From Symsagittifera roscoffensis (taxonomy: Eukaryota > Xenacoelomorpha > Acoela > Convolutidae), in NCBI RefSeq assembly GCF_963678635.1, contig NC_087067.1, positions 12,323,716-12,387,715 on the forward strand: a DNA stretch of 64,000 nt, read 5' to 3'. This document shows positions 1 through 10,559 of this stretch, in pieces. A program made the position numbers and the translations under genes. The notes beneath the pieces are model-generated. The model saw only the letters and a list, made by a program, of their open reading frames with translations. It was not told where the DNA came from and made no database searches. How positions within the stretch are numbered: the stretch's first letter is position 1; every line of letters starts with the position of its first letter.

Positions 1-677
1 AAATTTGAACATTTTGGCAGCAGACCTATACTTTTTTGAAATATCAGTTTAGTTGAAATAAAAATCAGTAGAAAAAAAAACAATATTGTTCGGATGTTTA
101 TTGCTCATTCTCAATAAATTGCGCTTTTAGTGAGCAATCTGTTGTGAACATTGGTCTGAGAAAATCTAGCAAAACTGGTGGGAAGAATTTAATGTTCTCG
201 AAGCAATTATGAAGCTTTTTTCCCCGTAACTAAGTGACGCTCGTTGAAACTTGCTTTTAGATTAAGTATTTTCATAAAATCTAAAGTTGTGCTTCTAGTA
301 TTGTACGATAGCTCATCGAATTTGAAAAACTCACTAAAATATTTCCGAATGCAACCCTGAGACTAATTGCGGAACCAGTGTTAAAATATCATTTATTTGG
401 AGTTCGTTGAACTCATCAAGGAAAGCATTTCGCATGCTTTCAAAATTTCTCTAAGAATAAATCGACCGAAATATATTTTTTGTATCATCAAAAATGGCAA
501 ATGATTTGTATAATAGTTTACCTACACTAGATTACCTTAATGCACTTTTGGTTTAATGTTAGAGCTATATTTGTTGTGTTAAAAAGTTTTCGGAACATAA
601 TGATCCTAATTTCCAGACAAGGCCACATTGTTTTCTAAGCTTAGTTCGAACGAAAACAATATGAATATAGAAGGATA
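1..677. other. AT-rich stretch, no gene seen
   Basis: I find no convincing coding frame here. It lies just beyond the 3' side of the LINE fossil on the minus strand and may include its decayed 3' part, but no motif supports that. Confidence 0.4.
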
Positions 678-746
678 ACTATATTCTAATTATACGCTAA
701 TTATACACTAATTATACATTACGGTTTCTAATTATACACTAAGATA
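678..746. repeat. Short tandem repeat (ctaattataca)n
   Basis: An 11-base motif, ctaattataca or a close variant, occurs about five times, interrupted once by acggttt. It abuts the last recognisable RT residues of the minus-strand LINE fossil. Some LINE families end in a short tandem repeat instead of poly-A, so it could be the element's 3' tail; that is inference. Confidence 0.55.
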
Positions 747-2480
747 TTTGCAAGATGAACATTTTAAGGGTGTGTTCAGGGACATTTTTATTGATTATAA
801 ACCGTTTGCTGATAGCTTCTAAGTTTTTATTGAAGTTTTCATCTAAGCAGTATAAAATAGAAATGTTGGTTTCGGCTGCTTTTAAAGGAACGACAATTAA
901 GGAGCTGGCTTTTGGAAGTTCGTTTATTTTTACCAGAAACAAAAGTGGGCCTATAACAGAACTTTGAGAACGCGACACTTTTTACTCCGCCTAGTTGAAT
1001 GTGAGGTGCCAATTTCTACTTGTTTCCGATGCTTCAAGTTGCTGTTTAATCAGTTCAGGCTATTTCCAATTACACTATACATTTCTAATTTTCAAAACAA
1101 ATTTTGGTAACCAGGGTTGTCGAAAACTTCTTTAAAATCGAGAATTACTGTTCTTTTGACCGATTTGACTAAATCCAAGCAAACTTTTTCATTTTTTTCC
1201 CCAATGCTCCAACAGTGCTGTGACTTTTTTGGAAACCAAATTGTTTGATTTTAAATAAAAAATATTAATTTCCAAGTTATTTTATGCTCTGTTTTACATT
1301 TCTCGCTCAAACACCTTGCTCCATGTTATAAGTACTGATATTGGTTTTAATTGCTGATTGCAATTTTAGATCCATCCTTATATAAAAGACAAACAACCGC
1401 CTGCGCAAGATATGATAAAAAATTTCGAGATTCCGAAGACAATTCAGTCAGAGGCTTTAAAACAGGAACAATCGCGAACGAGCTGGATTCAACAATGAAA
1501 TTATTTTTTCCATCAACACTAGAGGAAGTTTTATTTTGCACCTTAGGCAGAATAGTGTGGTTTTCCAATTCTGAGACAGGATAAATACGCATGCAAAAAC
1601 TCGGTGTGATGAAAACTTGATCAAATCCAAGGTTTTGTATGTTTCCAATCAAGGAAAAAAATTTAAAGCTCATTTGCAATAGCAAGCTCATCAGTGAATG
1701 ACTCACCATGTTTTATGTTACTGAAACGATCTATTTTGGAGGTATTTATTTATCCTTTAGTTGCATTTAAAAGCACATATATCTGCCTTGAGTCACCAAT
1801 AAATTTCATTATTCCATCATAGTTATAGTTTTTCTTACTTTTCTTAATTTCAATACAGTTCTACTTCGGGAAACTTTGAAGCGTAATTTTGTCCTGTCGT
1901 AATTTGTTTTTAGACAAGACTTTTTGAAGCCTGTTACACTTTGCAACTAATTTTTTTATATAATTAGTCAGCTATTGGCACTTAATTTTCCGTTCTTTTG
2001 TTTCGGATGTTTTCAATGGTGCTTAGTTGTCTAAAACGCTATGGGATTTCGACTGAAGTTCCTTAAATAGATTATCAATCGGATTGTTGTGTCAAGTGTT
2101 TCGTAATCTTGTAATTCATGCGCTAAAGCCTAATTAAACTCATCACCCATTTGCCGATAAGTGATATCACGATACGTTTTGACAATGTCACTCTGGTGTT
2201 TGTGGTATATAGCTCTAAAAAGATTGGGTAATGATCAAAGAAGGTTTGGTTTTCAAGCGTATAGGCGAGTATAACATCAACGTCTCTAACTATTGTTTGG
2301 TCTAAAAGAATATCGCAGGTAATTCTTATTCTGGTCGGTTGATTGATGAGTTGATTGGTTCCGTTATTTGACGATAAGTTGTTTATTTTCTGAACCGTAA
2401 AATTGAAATCACTTCATATAATAGTTGCTTCTTGTTGCTATTGTTTTCTAACTCTTGCCGATAGTTGTTCAGCCGCCGAA
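739..2480 (-). pseudogene. Degenerate non-LTR retrotransposon (LINE): endonuclease then reverse transcriptase
   Basis: Reading the minus strand from about 2480 down, a fragment with SDFNF, then NQLINQPTRIRI, then DVILAY and FFDHYPIFLEL matches the second half of an APE-type LINE endonuclease (GDFN, PTR and DHyPi blocks). A linker follows, then reverse transcriptase pieces: an AVVCLLYKDGSKIAISN stretch running into a PISVL block near 1350, SKVFERE near 1300, an HST-like block, a VILDFKEVFD-like block near 1130, and SVIGPLLFLVKINELP at about 930-970. The order is right for a CR1/L2/Jockey-like element. The YADD box is already lost (an AAET-like sequence stands in its place) and the pieces sit in several frames, so the element is dead. 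The clade is not resolvable by eye. Confidence 0.8.
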
Positions 2481-2564
2481 AAGTATGGCCTAGTGAAAAC
2501 ATTTTGTGACTCTTGTATTGCTTACCGATAGTTGTTTAACCTAGTTTTGGATTTCAATAATTTA

Positions 2565-4140
2565 TTTTCTGTTTCGTTTCCGTTTTTTTCTCGTTGGGAA
2601 AAATGTAGGCAAGGAAAACTGTTAATTTAACTTGCAATTTTATCTCAAATAAAGCTCAGAGTAATTCAAATGCTAATTACAAACTCAAGAAAATTATAAA
2701 CAAAAACCATCACATAGAAATAGGTTCTTCTGGGGATCCATTAGACCTAATGTTCGAAAATTTATCCATTACGAGGCCCAACTGTGCACTGGATGGGTGC
2801 ACAATTTTGTGTCTGTATGGTCCTGGATTCTAGAGACAAGTATTTAAACAAGTTCCAAAAATTAAGTGTATTCCACTTACAAGAATTACGTGGATTCCGC
2901 GTACATAAACTTGTAACGTAAATTTGGTCGGCACATTTAATTTGTTGCCGATTCCGCAACAAACATTTATTGCAAGTTGTTCTGGATTCAACAACTGTAA
3001 GTGCGTTCTGCAAGATGTAAGTGGAATCCGCAAATGAAAGTGGAATTCAGAAACTTGTTTGTTACTGAACTTGCATATGCACTTGCGGAATTCAAAAGCA
3101 AGGACTTAACATTGTCAGTGGAATTCGCGAACAAATCTTAAAACACAGGTTAACTAAATCGACGGATGTCACACTTAAGTATTTGCAAGCAGTTTTTGGG
3201 ATCATTGTTTTGGAAACACAGCACCGAATAAATTCATTGGGTTAATTCGGTAATTCGGTTAATTCATTATTGGATTGACATATCGCCGAATTATGTCATT
3301 ATTTGGGATTCAGTATTTGAGATTCAGTATTTGGGAGCGTGAATTCACTTTATGAAGATAGTATTTAGGATGAGATAACAGTGTGAAATCATGAGTTAGC
3401 TATTCAAATAATTCTGAATAGCTAACTCACAATTATTAAACAAATTTAGAGCTCTGAATGTCTTACTCTTAAGGAACTGTCCTGTCTCAAATGCACAGAA
3501 TGCTGAGAATGCACAGAACTACACATACATATATGTAAACTGAATCCGCAAACAAAATGCGGATTTAGTTTACTTTTTGCGTGTTCCACTTACAATATGC
3601 GGATTCCACTTACAGTTTGCGGATTCCGCTTACATTTGCGGATTGCGCAACAGCTCAATTCAATCATACACATGTCTTTTATTTGCTTGTGGATTCCACA
3701 AAGTGTTCTGGATTCCGCAAATACGGTTGCGGATTCCACAACTTCGCATCTTTTTTGAGCAACATTGAACGGTACAGTGTTTTTGGTATTTGTTTGTGGA
3801 ATCCAAAACAGCAAAGAAGATCAAAAAGAAACGTAGCAATGTTGCGGATTCCGCGACAAATCTGATTTTGGCCTGTTGCGGAATCCGCTTACATTGCACA
3901 GAATGCCCAGTTTGGCCTCGTAATGTCTATGCAAGCAAATTCTTCCGTCTGTATCAATTTATCTGACAAATTTTATCTTATTCAGCTGATTTTTTTCAGT
4001 CATTAATGTTTGCTTCAGTTTGTTTTGGAAAATTTTTAATCATCGAACTTTTTTTTACAGTTGTCTAGTTTTGTAGGAGAATTTGTTTCTGATATTTCAT
4101 AGTTTATGGGATTAAAACAATACCCGAGGAAGCAAAATGA
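2565..4140. repeat. Diverged repeat, interrupted by the TIR element; relative at 19370-19800
   Basis: Bases 2565-2766 and 3926-4140 together align, with many differences, to 19370-19800. Shared landmarks are a cgttggga block, gctcagagtaat.caaatgctaatt, gttcgaaaa, cttccgtct/cctccgtct and the later attcagctg/tttcagctg and gagaatttgtt blocks. The 1.16 kb between the two halves is absent from the 19-kb relative. Function unknown; it may be part of an older mobile element. Confidence 0.6.
2767..3925. mobile_element. Non-autonomous DNA transposon with 17-bp TIRs and many subterminal repeats
   Basis: The ends are inverted copies: cattacgaggcccaact at the left and its near-perfect reverse complement, agtttggcctcgtaatg, at the right, 16 of 17 bases matching. 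Both flanks inside the TIRs are packed with a short motif around gcggattccgcttaca or its reverse complement, at least 15 recognisable copies in 2850-3130 and 3540-3900. Clustered subterminal motifs are typical transposase-binding arrays of hAT-like and related DNA transposons. No transposase frame is present; the ORFs of 60-95 codons here only read through the repeats. The insertion is supported by an uninterrupted relative at 19.4-19.8 kb. I could not define a target-site duplication. Confidence 0.7.
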
Positions 4141-4342
4141 GTAAAAAGAAAGGAGAAGACATGGGAGATCTATATTCAACATTTCTTGAACCAAAAGAAC
4201 CATTGGAGCGAAGCAGTATGAATTCAAGGAGACATTTGAAAACGAATGTTCTCTGTGCTGTCTTAATGGTGCATCTGTTATTGACGCTGGTTTGATGTTG
4301 TAACTTTAAATAAGCAGCTAGACAACTAGCTTCTGTGTGGAA

Positions 4343-4767
4343 GCAAGAGATAACAAGGTGTAGTTTAAACTAATATTATAATTGTGTATCATATTAAAGT
4401 GCTTTCAGTCTCGGGTCGGGTTTCAAACAAAAGTTTTGATTTTCGCGCTATTTACAATGAATTTAGTGATGAGATGATGAAACTTATTTCCCAATTACGA
4501 TACTGCTTGCGATTCCTCGTTTGAAAACACACACACCCTCATATATACATATATATATACATATATATGAGGGTGTGTGTGTTTTCAAACGAGGAATCGC
4601 AAGCAGTATCGTAATTGGGAAATAAATTTCATCATCTCATCACTAAATTCATTGTAAGTAGCGCGAAAATCAAAACTTTTGTTTGAAACCCGACCCGAGA
4701 CTGAAAGCACTTTAATATGATACACAATTATAATATTAGTTTAAACTACATCTAGTTATCTCTTGCG
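4343..4767. repeat. Long foldback (inverted repeat), arms about 205 bp
   Basis: The left arm (about 4343-4550) is matched by its reverse complement at about 4560-4767 with few differences, centred on a tatatacatata spacer near 4555. Blocks such as gagggtgtgtgtgttttcaa are perfectly mirrored. It holds no ORF. A foldback or MITE-like element is the simplest reading. It lies just 3' of lectin exon 1, where the missing exons would be expected. Confidence 0.85.
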
Positions 4768-4951
4768 TATAAATATTTAAAAAGCATGTGATTATCTGAT
4801 TACCTTCATTAAGATTTGAAAAGTAAACTTTTCATTAAAAAGTATATACCTTACTTGCACTGCAATCTGTTACTTTGACCTATTAAAAAAATTGGTCATT
4901 GGTTGACTTTTTATTGTATTTCTCAATTAGAAATAATTGATTGAGTTTTGC

Positions 4952-5609
4952 CTGCACCTGTGAACAGCTCTTTGCCTAGATTACCACAAACCGTTTTCGC
5001 TTCGTGGAAGGTCGCCTTCGAATCTTGCAACAACAACGGAACTGTCGACCATTTCTCCAAGCAAGCCCAAGTTCTTCCTCCAAATAGAGGCTCCGTGCAG
5101 TTTCTAGAGTGTTTTCTCCATCGGAAAACTTTTGCGTTTTCGTTGCAGGTTGTGTCCAAACGCAAATTCCAGCTTGACCATTCACCTTCGCAATTTGAAT
5201 CAGTAGTTTTTTCATCAAATCCGCATTCTTCCAAATCCGAATTAGAATACGCCGCAAGGTTGCCTATATTGCACGGTATTGCATTATCAGATGATATTAT
5301 ATACATAGTCAGTGGCGAATTACTTGATCTAATAAGAGAACTTTCGTCCAGTTGTGCTCTTGGGTCTGTTGAGTAAAGAACGCATATGAAGTTTCCGTAC
5401 GCAAAACTTACGCATTTTTTGTCAAAGTAGCACATTTGAATGCATTTCTGTATATTAATTTTTTTTATTTGCCTGAGTATAAACTCTGTTTTCAGCAAAG
5501 TTCCATAAAGTTTCCGATACAGACCGAACCTCGTTGCACTTTCTTGCTGGCTCCAAGAAGCAAAAGTTATTGCAAACATCAAAATTTTGAATCCTTTAGA
5601 AACTACCAT
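4952..5609 (-). pseudogene. Lectin-like gene copy 1, first exon only (signal peptide, PAN-like, W/C-rich module, start of C-type lectin domain)
   Basis: The frame opens at ATG 5609 and matches copy 2 (55528-57230) over its whole 658-base exon, at roughly 70-75% amino-acid identity. Residues 6-20 are hydrophobic (FKILMFAITFASW), a probable signal peptide. A PAN/apple-like module follows (C55..C59..C65..C75, CIQMCYFDKKC), then a module with WSSW, RNCTEPLFGG and W-C residues that vaguely recalls thrombospondin type 1, then FHEAKTVCGNLGKELF, the opening of a C-type lectin domain. In copy 2 the exon ends at CAG|GTAAAAGT; here the same site reads CAG|GCAAAACT, so the canonical donor is lost, although GC donors can work. 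No exon 2 or 3 homologue is found down to position 1, and a foldback element sits about 190 bases downstream. I infer a truncated or dead paralogue; a read-through form that stops near 4923 is possible. Confidence 0.7.
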
Positions 5610-5759
5610 CTTCGAGAATTTGTCCAGTTGATTTTAAGTTTTCAATCTTCTTTTACATAAAGCCGAAATTATCAATATAGTGCTAAACTGACCGATGAGC
5701 GAAAAGAATTTAACTTTTTTTCGGTTAATGAGAAATAGAAGGGTTAATTATTTATCAAT

Positions 5760-6370
5760 TGATGTATTCAAAAACAACTGTTTTGGATTCGTCAGCCTTT
5801 ACTGCATAAAAATTAAATTGTGATGATGATGCGCTTTTTTATTTTTCTTTCGGTTTTTCACTTTTCTCTCAGGAATAAAAGAAAAAATCAATTTTTGCAC
5901 ATTTGAGAGAAAGAAAAGTTCATTAATTATTGAAAGATGTTTTGAAAACAAATTGCTTTAGATACGTGAGACAAATAGAACGCTATTCTATACTTCATTT
6001 CCCTTTTTCCTTTTTTGTCTCAGGAATAATAATTTTTTTTGGCGTATTTGCGAGAAAGAAAAACTCATTAATTAATTAAAGATATTTTTTTAAAAAACAA
6101 CTGTTTTAGTTACGCCAGCCAAATAGTATGAAAATTTAGTTCTAATGTTGAGGTGATTCTATATTTTATTTTGGGTTTTCCTTTTTATCTCAGGAATAAT
6201 AAGAAAAAAACTCTTGCATATCCGCAAGAAAGAAAAACCCATTAGTTAAAGAAGTTTTCAAAAACAACTGTTTTAGATACGCCAGCCATACAGTGTGAAA
6301 GTTTACTGGTAATGGCGACGCGATTCTTTATTTTTTTCGGGTGCTCATTTTTCTCTCAAGAATGTCAGTA
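5760..6370. repeat. Upstream tandem repeats of lectin copy 1, about four units of 155-180 bp
   Basis: Units are marked by caaaaacaactgtttt.gat.cg.cagcc (near 5769, 5945, 6090 and 6250) followed by a gatgatg/ggcgacgcgattctt block, a tctctcaggaataa block and a gcacatttgagagaaagaaaa-like block. The same unit occurs about twice upstream of lectin copy 2 (57390-57720). They lie 5' of the lectin start, in promoter territory, but no regulatory role is shown. Confidence 0.65.
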
Positions 6371-6374
6371 GTAA

Positions 6375-6790
6375 AATAGTGAGCTGAAGTGGGGAAGGGG
6401 GTGGGTGGGTCCTTGCAGACCTCATGTATTGAGATAGGGGATAAAACATGAGTTCTGCAAGCTATGTATTAAGATAGGAAATCTGTTTCCCATTGTACTA
6501 AGATAGGTAATAGAATTGGTAAGGTTTCATCGTTTGTGTGATGGTAAGAGAATGGTAAGAATTTTGGATTTTGTGTGGAAATGTCTAGTTTTTCAACAAA
6601 AATCTTGGCGCGCGTCAACCAATTGGTAAAAATTAATGCTGTCTTACGTATAGATTGTGGAATGAAGTTGGTATATTATTTTTTTTTCATGGTGAGTCAA
6701 TGGTGATATTTTTTGCTCAAAAACTTAGAGTTTTTACGAATTCCACAGTCGAAACGATCTCAAAATAAGGCGGTAAGCTGATATCCAAAG
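6375..6790 (+). repeat. Dispersed repeat family R, copy 1
   Basis: Begins with a G-rich tract (gtggggaagggggtgggtgg), then ccttgcagacctcatgtatt and repeats of tattaagatagg, then a conserved block around ggattttgtgtggaaatgtc and a further ggtgagtcaatggt block. Matching copies are at 57700-58250 and 60585-61460, and in reverse at 25850-26190. Confidence 0.7.
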
Positions 6791-7367
6791 ATGGAGCAGC
6801 AGTATTTCCTTATAGGGGCTAATTTAATAAACTATCCTTTCTGATTATACCACAAACTCGTAAAATAAAATTAATTCGAAATATGAAATTGACCGTATTG
6901 TTTTCCAAACTGTTTTTCCGACTTTCGAAGAAAGCAGAACAGTTATTCTCGGTGTGGTTTTTTCATTCAGTCAATTTTTGCCGATCGAAATAATAGTTTC
7001 GACAAAATTTTTTTATACCCCATTGAAGATATTGACTTCTTAAGCTCAAATGTAAAAAAGTATTTTACTTCCGATTATTTTTTGTAAAATTCTGGAAGTT
7101 TGAAAATTGACAAATTGGCCATGATCTGGACTAAATTATGCGCGCCTTGAAGATTCGTATTGCTGAGAGCTTAAAGCGAATTGTTTATGCGTGGCGAATT
7201 ATCTCGCACAACAAAATTGCTCCAAATTGAAATGAGGCTAGCTAATTCGTTGTACCACTCAAAATTTTACATTTTGATTTTGTCCAAATTTTAGAGGTTT
7301 TCATGTTTTTCTTTTCACAAAAACTGTTCGATATGAATTAAGGGACATTCAGGACATTCAGGGCTTT
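6791..7367. other. Non-coding, nothing recognised
   Basis: AT-rich sequence with no supported frame, repeat or RNA gene. Confidence 0.4.
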
Positions 7368-7673
7368 GCCCTGATATACGAGCAGTCTTGTTTTATTTTA
7401 AGACCAAACAAATAGTCAGCGGAACCGCTCGTTACAGAGCGCTTACGTAGCAGTACTTAGGCAACCGGGTGTTCAGACACTGTATTAACCAATCAGAATC
7501 GAGACAAAAGAAGATATGAAATTTATTTCTCCCTTGTCTCGATTCTGATTGGTTAATACAGTGTCTGAACACCCGGTTGCCTAAGTACTGCTACGTAAGC
7601 GCTCTGTAACGAGCGGTTCCGCTGACTATTTGTTTGGTCTTAAAATAAAACAAGACTGCTCGTATATCAGGGC
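7368..7673. mobile_element. Foldback/MITE-like element, 140-bp near-perfect inverted arms
   Basis: The left arm runs from gccctgatatacgagcagtc to gagacaa near 7507, the right arm from ttgtctc near 7534 to cgtatatcagggc at 7673; only about 26 bases separate them. I see essentially no mismatches, which suggests a recent insertion or a palindrome kept alike by conversion. There is no coding capacity. The flanking sequence contains gacattc on both sides, a possible but unproven target duplication. Confidence 0.85.
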
Positions 7674-10400
7674 AATCATATGTCAAAGACATTCGAAATT
7701 ACTTTTTTTATTTGAAACGCTTCTCGGTCGAAAAAACCGAAATTCGAACACAGTCGAAATCAATTGTATCGGTTGAAATCCTTCTCGGCCGGGAAATTTT
7801 TTTTCGAACTAAATCGAAATGTGTTTCTTTGGTCAGACTTCGTCAAAACATTTTTCATCGGTCAAATATAGTCACAACAGACATTTGCAAACTCATTTGC
7901 AATTCCCGACCCGGGTCGCGCAAAGTCGCGCAAATCATCTAGGTCGAGCAAAATTGCAACATATTCTTTTTTGAGTTGCGCAAAGTCACAAAATGTTTTT
8001 TTTTGGTCGCACATAAAACTAAAAAACGGCTTTTCGAACAAGGGAAAGTTATAAGAAAAGAGGAAAACGATATGGTTTGATAACAACCAATCATTATTAC
8101 ATTATACCGATACTTCTTGATGAGGACAAGTTTGTTTAGCTTGATACAGATGATTCTGTGTGTTTGCAATAAGTGAAGTTGAAAGAAAAGAAAATGTGTT
8201 GTAATCACTATGAAAAAATGAGTTGTACTCACAATGACTCCTACTCACTATAGAAAACTCACTATGAAAAAAAAACAGAAGGAATACCTTTGAAGGTTTA
8301 ATTGTTGGGCTTTGAAACGGTTATGTTAGGTCAATTGCATAAGATGGCAGCGAAACCAAATTGGTTTTTGTTAAATTAGTAAGAATGTGATTTGCTAGCA
8401 TAAACCATTTCGGGTAAAGTTGTTTGCGATGCGCTATTTCTAATTGTTTATTGCAATTGGGTTCTGAACGTTTTTTTAATATAACTTTGTTCACAGAATA
8501 TTCAATGTAGGAGGAATGATATATATCACTTGTGACATGCTTAATTTCCTAAAAATTAAAATAGGACTGCTATCATTTCAGTAGTACTTAGGTAAAGCCC
8601 GTTTCAGGTAGTAATTATTTTTTCAAAATGAGTTCTGGAAATTTTTTTCGGTTTTTTTGTGGTTTTGGTCCTATTTTCTGTCGGCTCATTTACAATGTTT
8701 TTTTTGAAAACAATTTTTTTAGTGGTACTTTTTTCTAAACTTAATTTTTAAATCATTCAAAAAGATTAAAGGGTTTTGTTCCACTTTGAACAGTTTTTTT
8801 AATCATAACTGAAAATTTAGTTATTTGTAAAGTCTAATCAATATCGGCTTAATCAACTTGTAATGCATAACTTCGAGGGCAAAACTATTGCTTGCGTGTT
8901 TTACATTGGATGGGTCTTGAAAACGTAAAACATTTTATGAAATTGCATGACAACAGTTTTGTTGTCGCCTCTTCAGGTTTCGAGCCAAAATTTAAAGCTG
9001 TTTTCGATTTTTATCATATATAACCCTGAAATTTTTGCAGCTGTATTTTTTAACCTTTCAAATTATTTTTTCAACTAATTTTTTCGATTTAATTTTTCAT
9101 TTTTTTTACTTTTTTTTCATTCACTATCGTATAGCGCAATGTGTGTTTGCATAGCAAAGATTGCAAACCTTCGCTTCACCTCGAAGCTCCGCCTTGCCTA
9201 TGTGATTATTTATGATTTTATTTAGGCGGGAAAAATGTTCAATGAAAAGTTGGAAATCATCACAAGAGAATTGCTAAAGTGTTGTTGTACATGGCCCAGG
9301 GTTGACCAAATAAGTTAGCAATACAATTATTTTAAACAAACTTTTCAGGTAATTTCATAATTAAAGAAAATTGCTATGAATAGTTCTCATCAAAAGATTG
9401 AATGTCTTGCATTTACAATGCAATGGAAATGATCTACACTGTCTTTAAAATGTCCTACACAAATGATGTAATCAAAGTATAAAACTTTCATTTTTGCCAA
9501 AAATTTTGAAAGGTGATCATGTTTAAAATTTTAAGTTTTAATTAATCAGGCATTGATTAAAGCAAACATGCACACAAATAGGATTATTAAGCTTTTTTAA
9601 AAAAATATTCAATTTTTTGCTTGTATCCAGGACTACATTATTGTTATGCACACAATATGGAAATTGCACGATTTGTTTTTTCTACAAACATTTTTCCCCA
9701 CCGAATTTTACGCCAATTTAAACGAACAAACGCCAACTTTAACCAACTTTAACGTCAAAGCAAAAAAATCACAAAAAAGGATGACACCATTTTAGCATGA
9801 GATATGTATGACTAGTATGTTTTAATAGGCCGGTTAGGGAATCATATGATTGGCTTTTTCGGTCTATGCAGTTCAACCAGTGGGTATTTACTTTGGTATA
9901 AAATCGAATTCACAAAGAAAGTTAATCTCAACTCATTTACTGGAGCTGAAGTTTTTTGAAGGTCATTATATCATACTACGGACTATAGGACTACTAAAAA
10001 ATTTCTTATTCAAAAATATCAAGAGACGAAAAAAAATTGGATAATAAATTCTGAAAATCTCATATTTTTTAATCCATAAGAATCTCTGTGAAAAATAGTT
10101 TTGATACAAATGTTCGGAACTGGTTTCTGAATTGTCAAAATCTTCGCAGTACACAAATTTTTTTAGCGCTTAGCAATTAAAGAAAAAAGTTAACTATGTA
10201 AAAGATTATTGCAGTACAAACAGTTTTATAAAATGCGAACAAGCTTAGTTTAAAAGTAGCCAAACATTGTAGCAATGGTAATCAGTCTTTTTATTTGAAA
10301 TTTTTCTTCAAATAACTAGAGTCATTTTCTTGAAATGTTCTACTTTCAGTAGCTTCAGATATTACAAAAGGGTTTGTTGGGTATGCGCGCTGTCCTCGAA
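7674..10400. other. Non-coding stretch with a degenerate 72-bp duplication
   Basis: At about 7707-7850 a block reading cttctcggtcgaaa...cgaaatcaa is repeated once, about 72 bases on, as cttctcggccggga...cgaaatgtg. At 7900-7990 gtcgcgcaaa-like words recur. The rest, to the polymerase fossil, is AT-rich with no supported gene. Confidence 0.4.
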
Positions 10401-10559
10401 AATCATTTGACGTACATGCTCTTTAATTCTTTGGGAATGTACTGAGGCTGGTTAAAGCCTTGATCCGGTATTAAAAAATTGAGCATGCTTTTCTCAATCG
10501 ACAAAAAGGAAGATTGAGTGCTTATTTCACTTTCAGTTTCCTTTAAATTGTTATCTACA

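Noticed and set aside
3577-3899. Several ORFs of 60-95 codons on both strands
   Set aside because: They read through the short subterminal repeats of the TIR element; repeats open in several frames at once are not genes.
4948-5376. 142-aa plus-strand ORF
   Set aside because: It is the antisense of lectin exon 1; the minus frame has a signal peptide, PAN-like and lectin features and a conserved paralogue.
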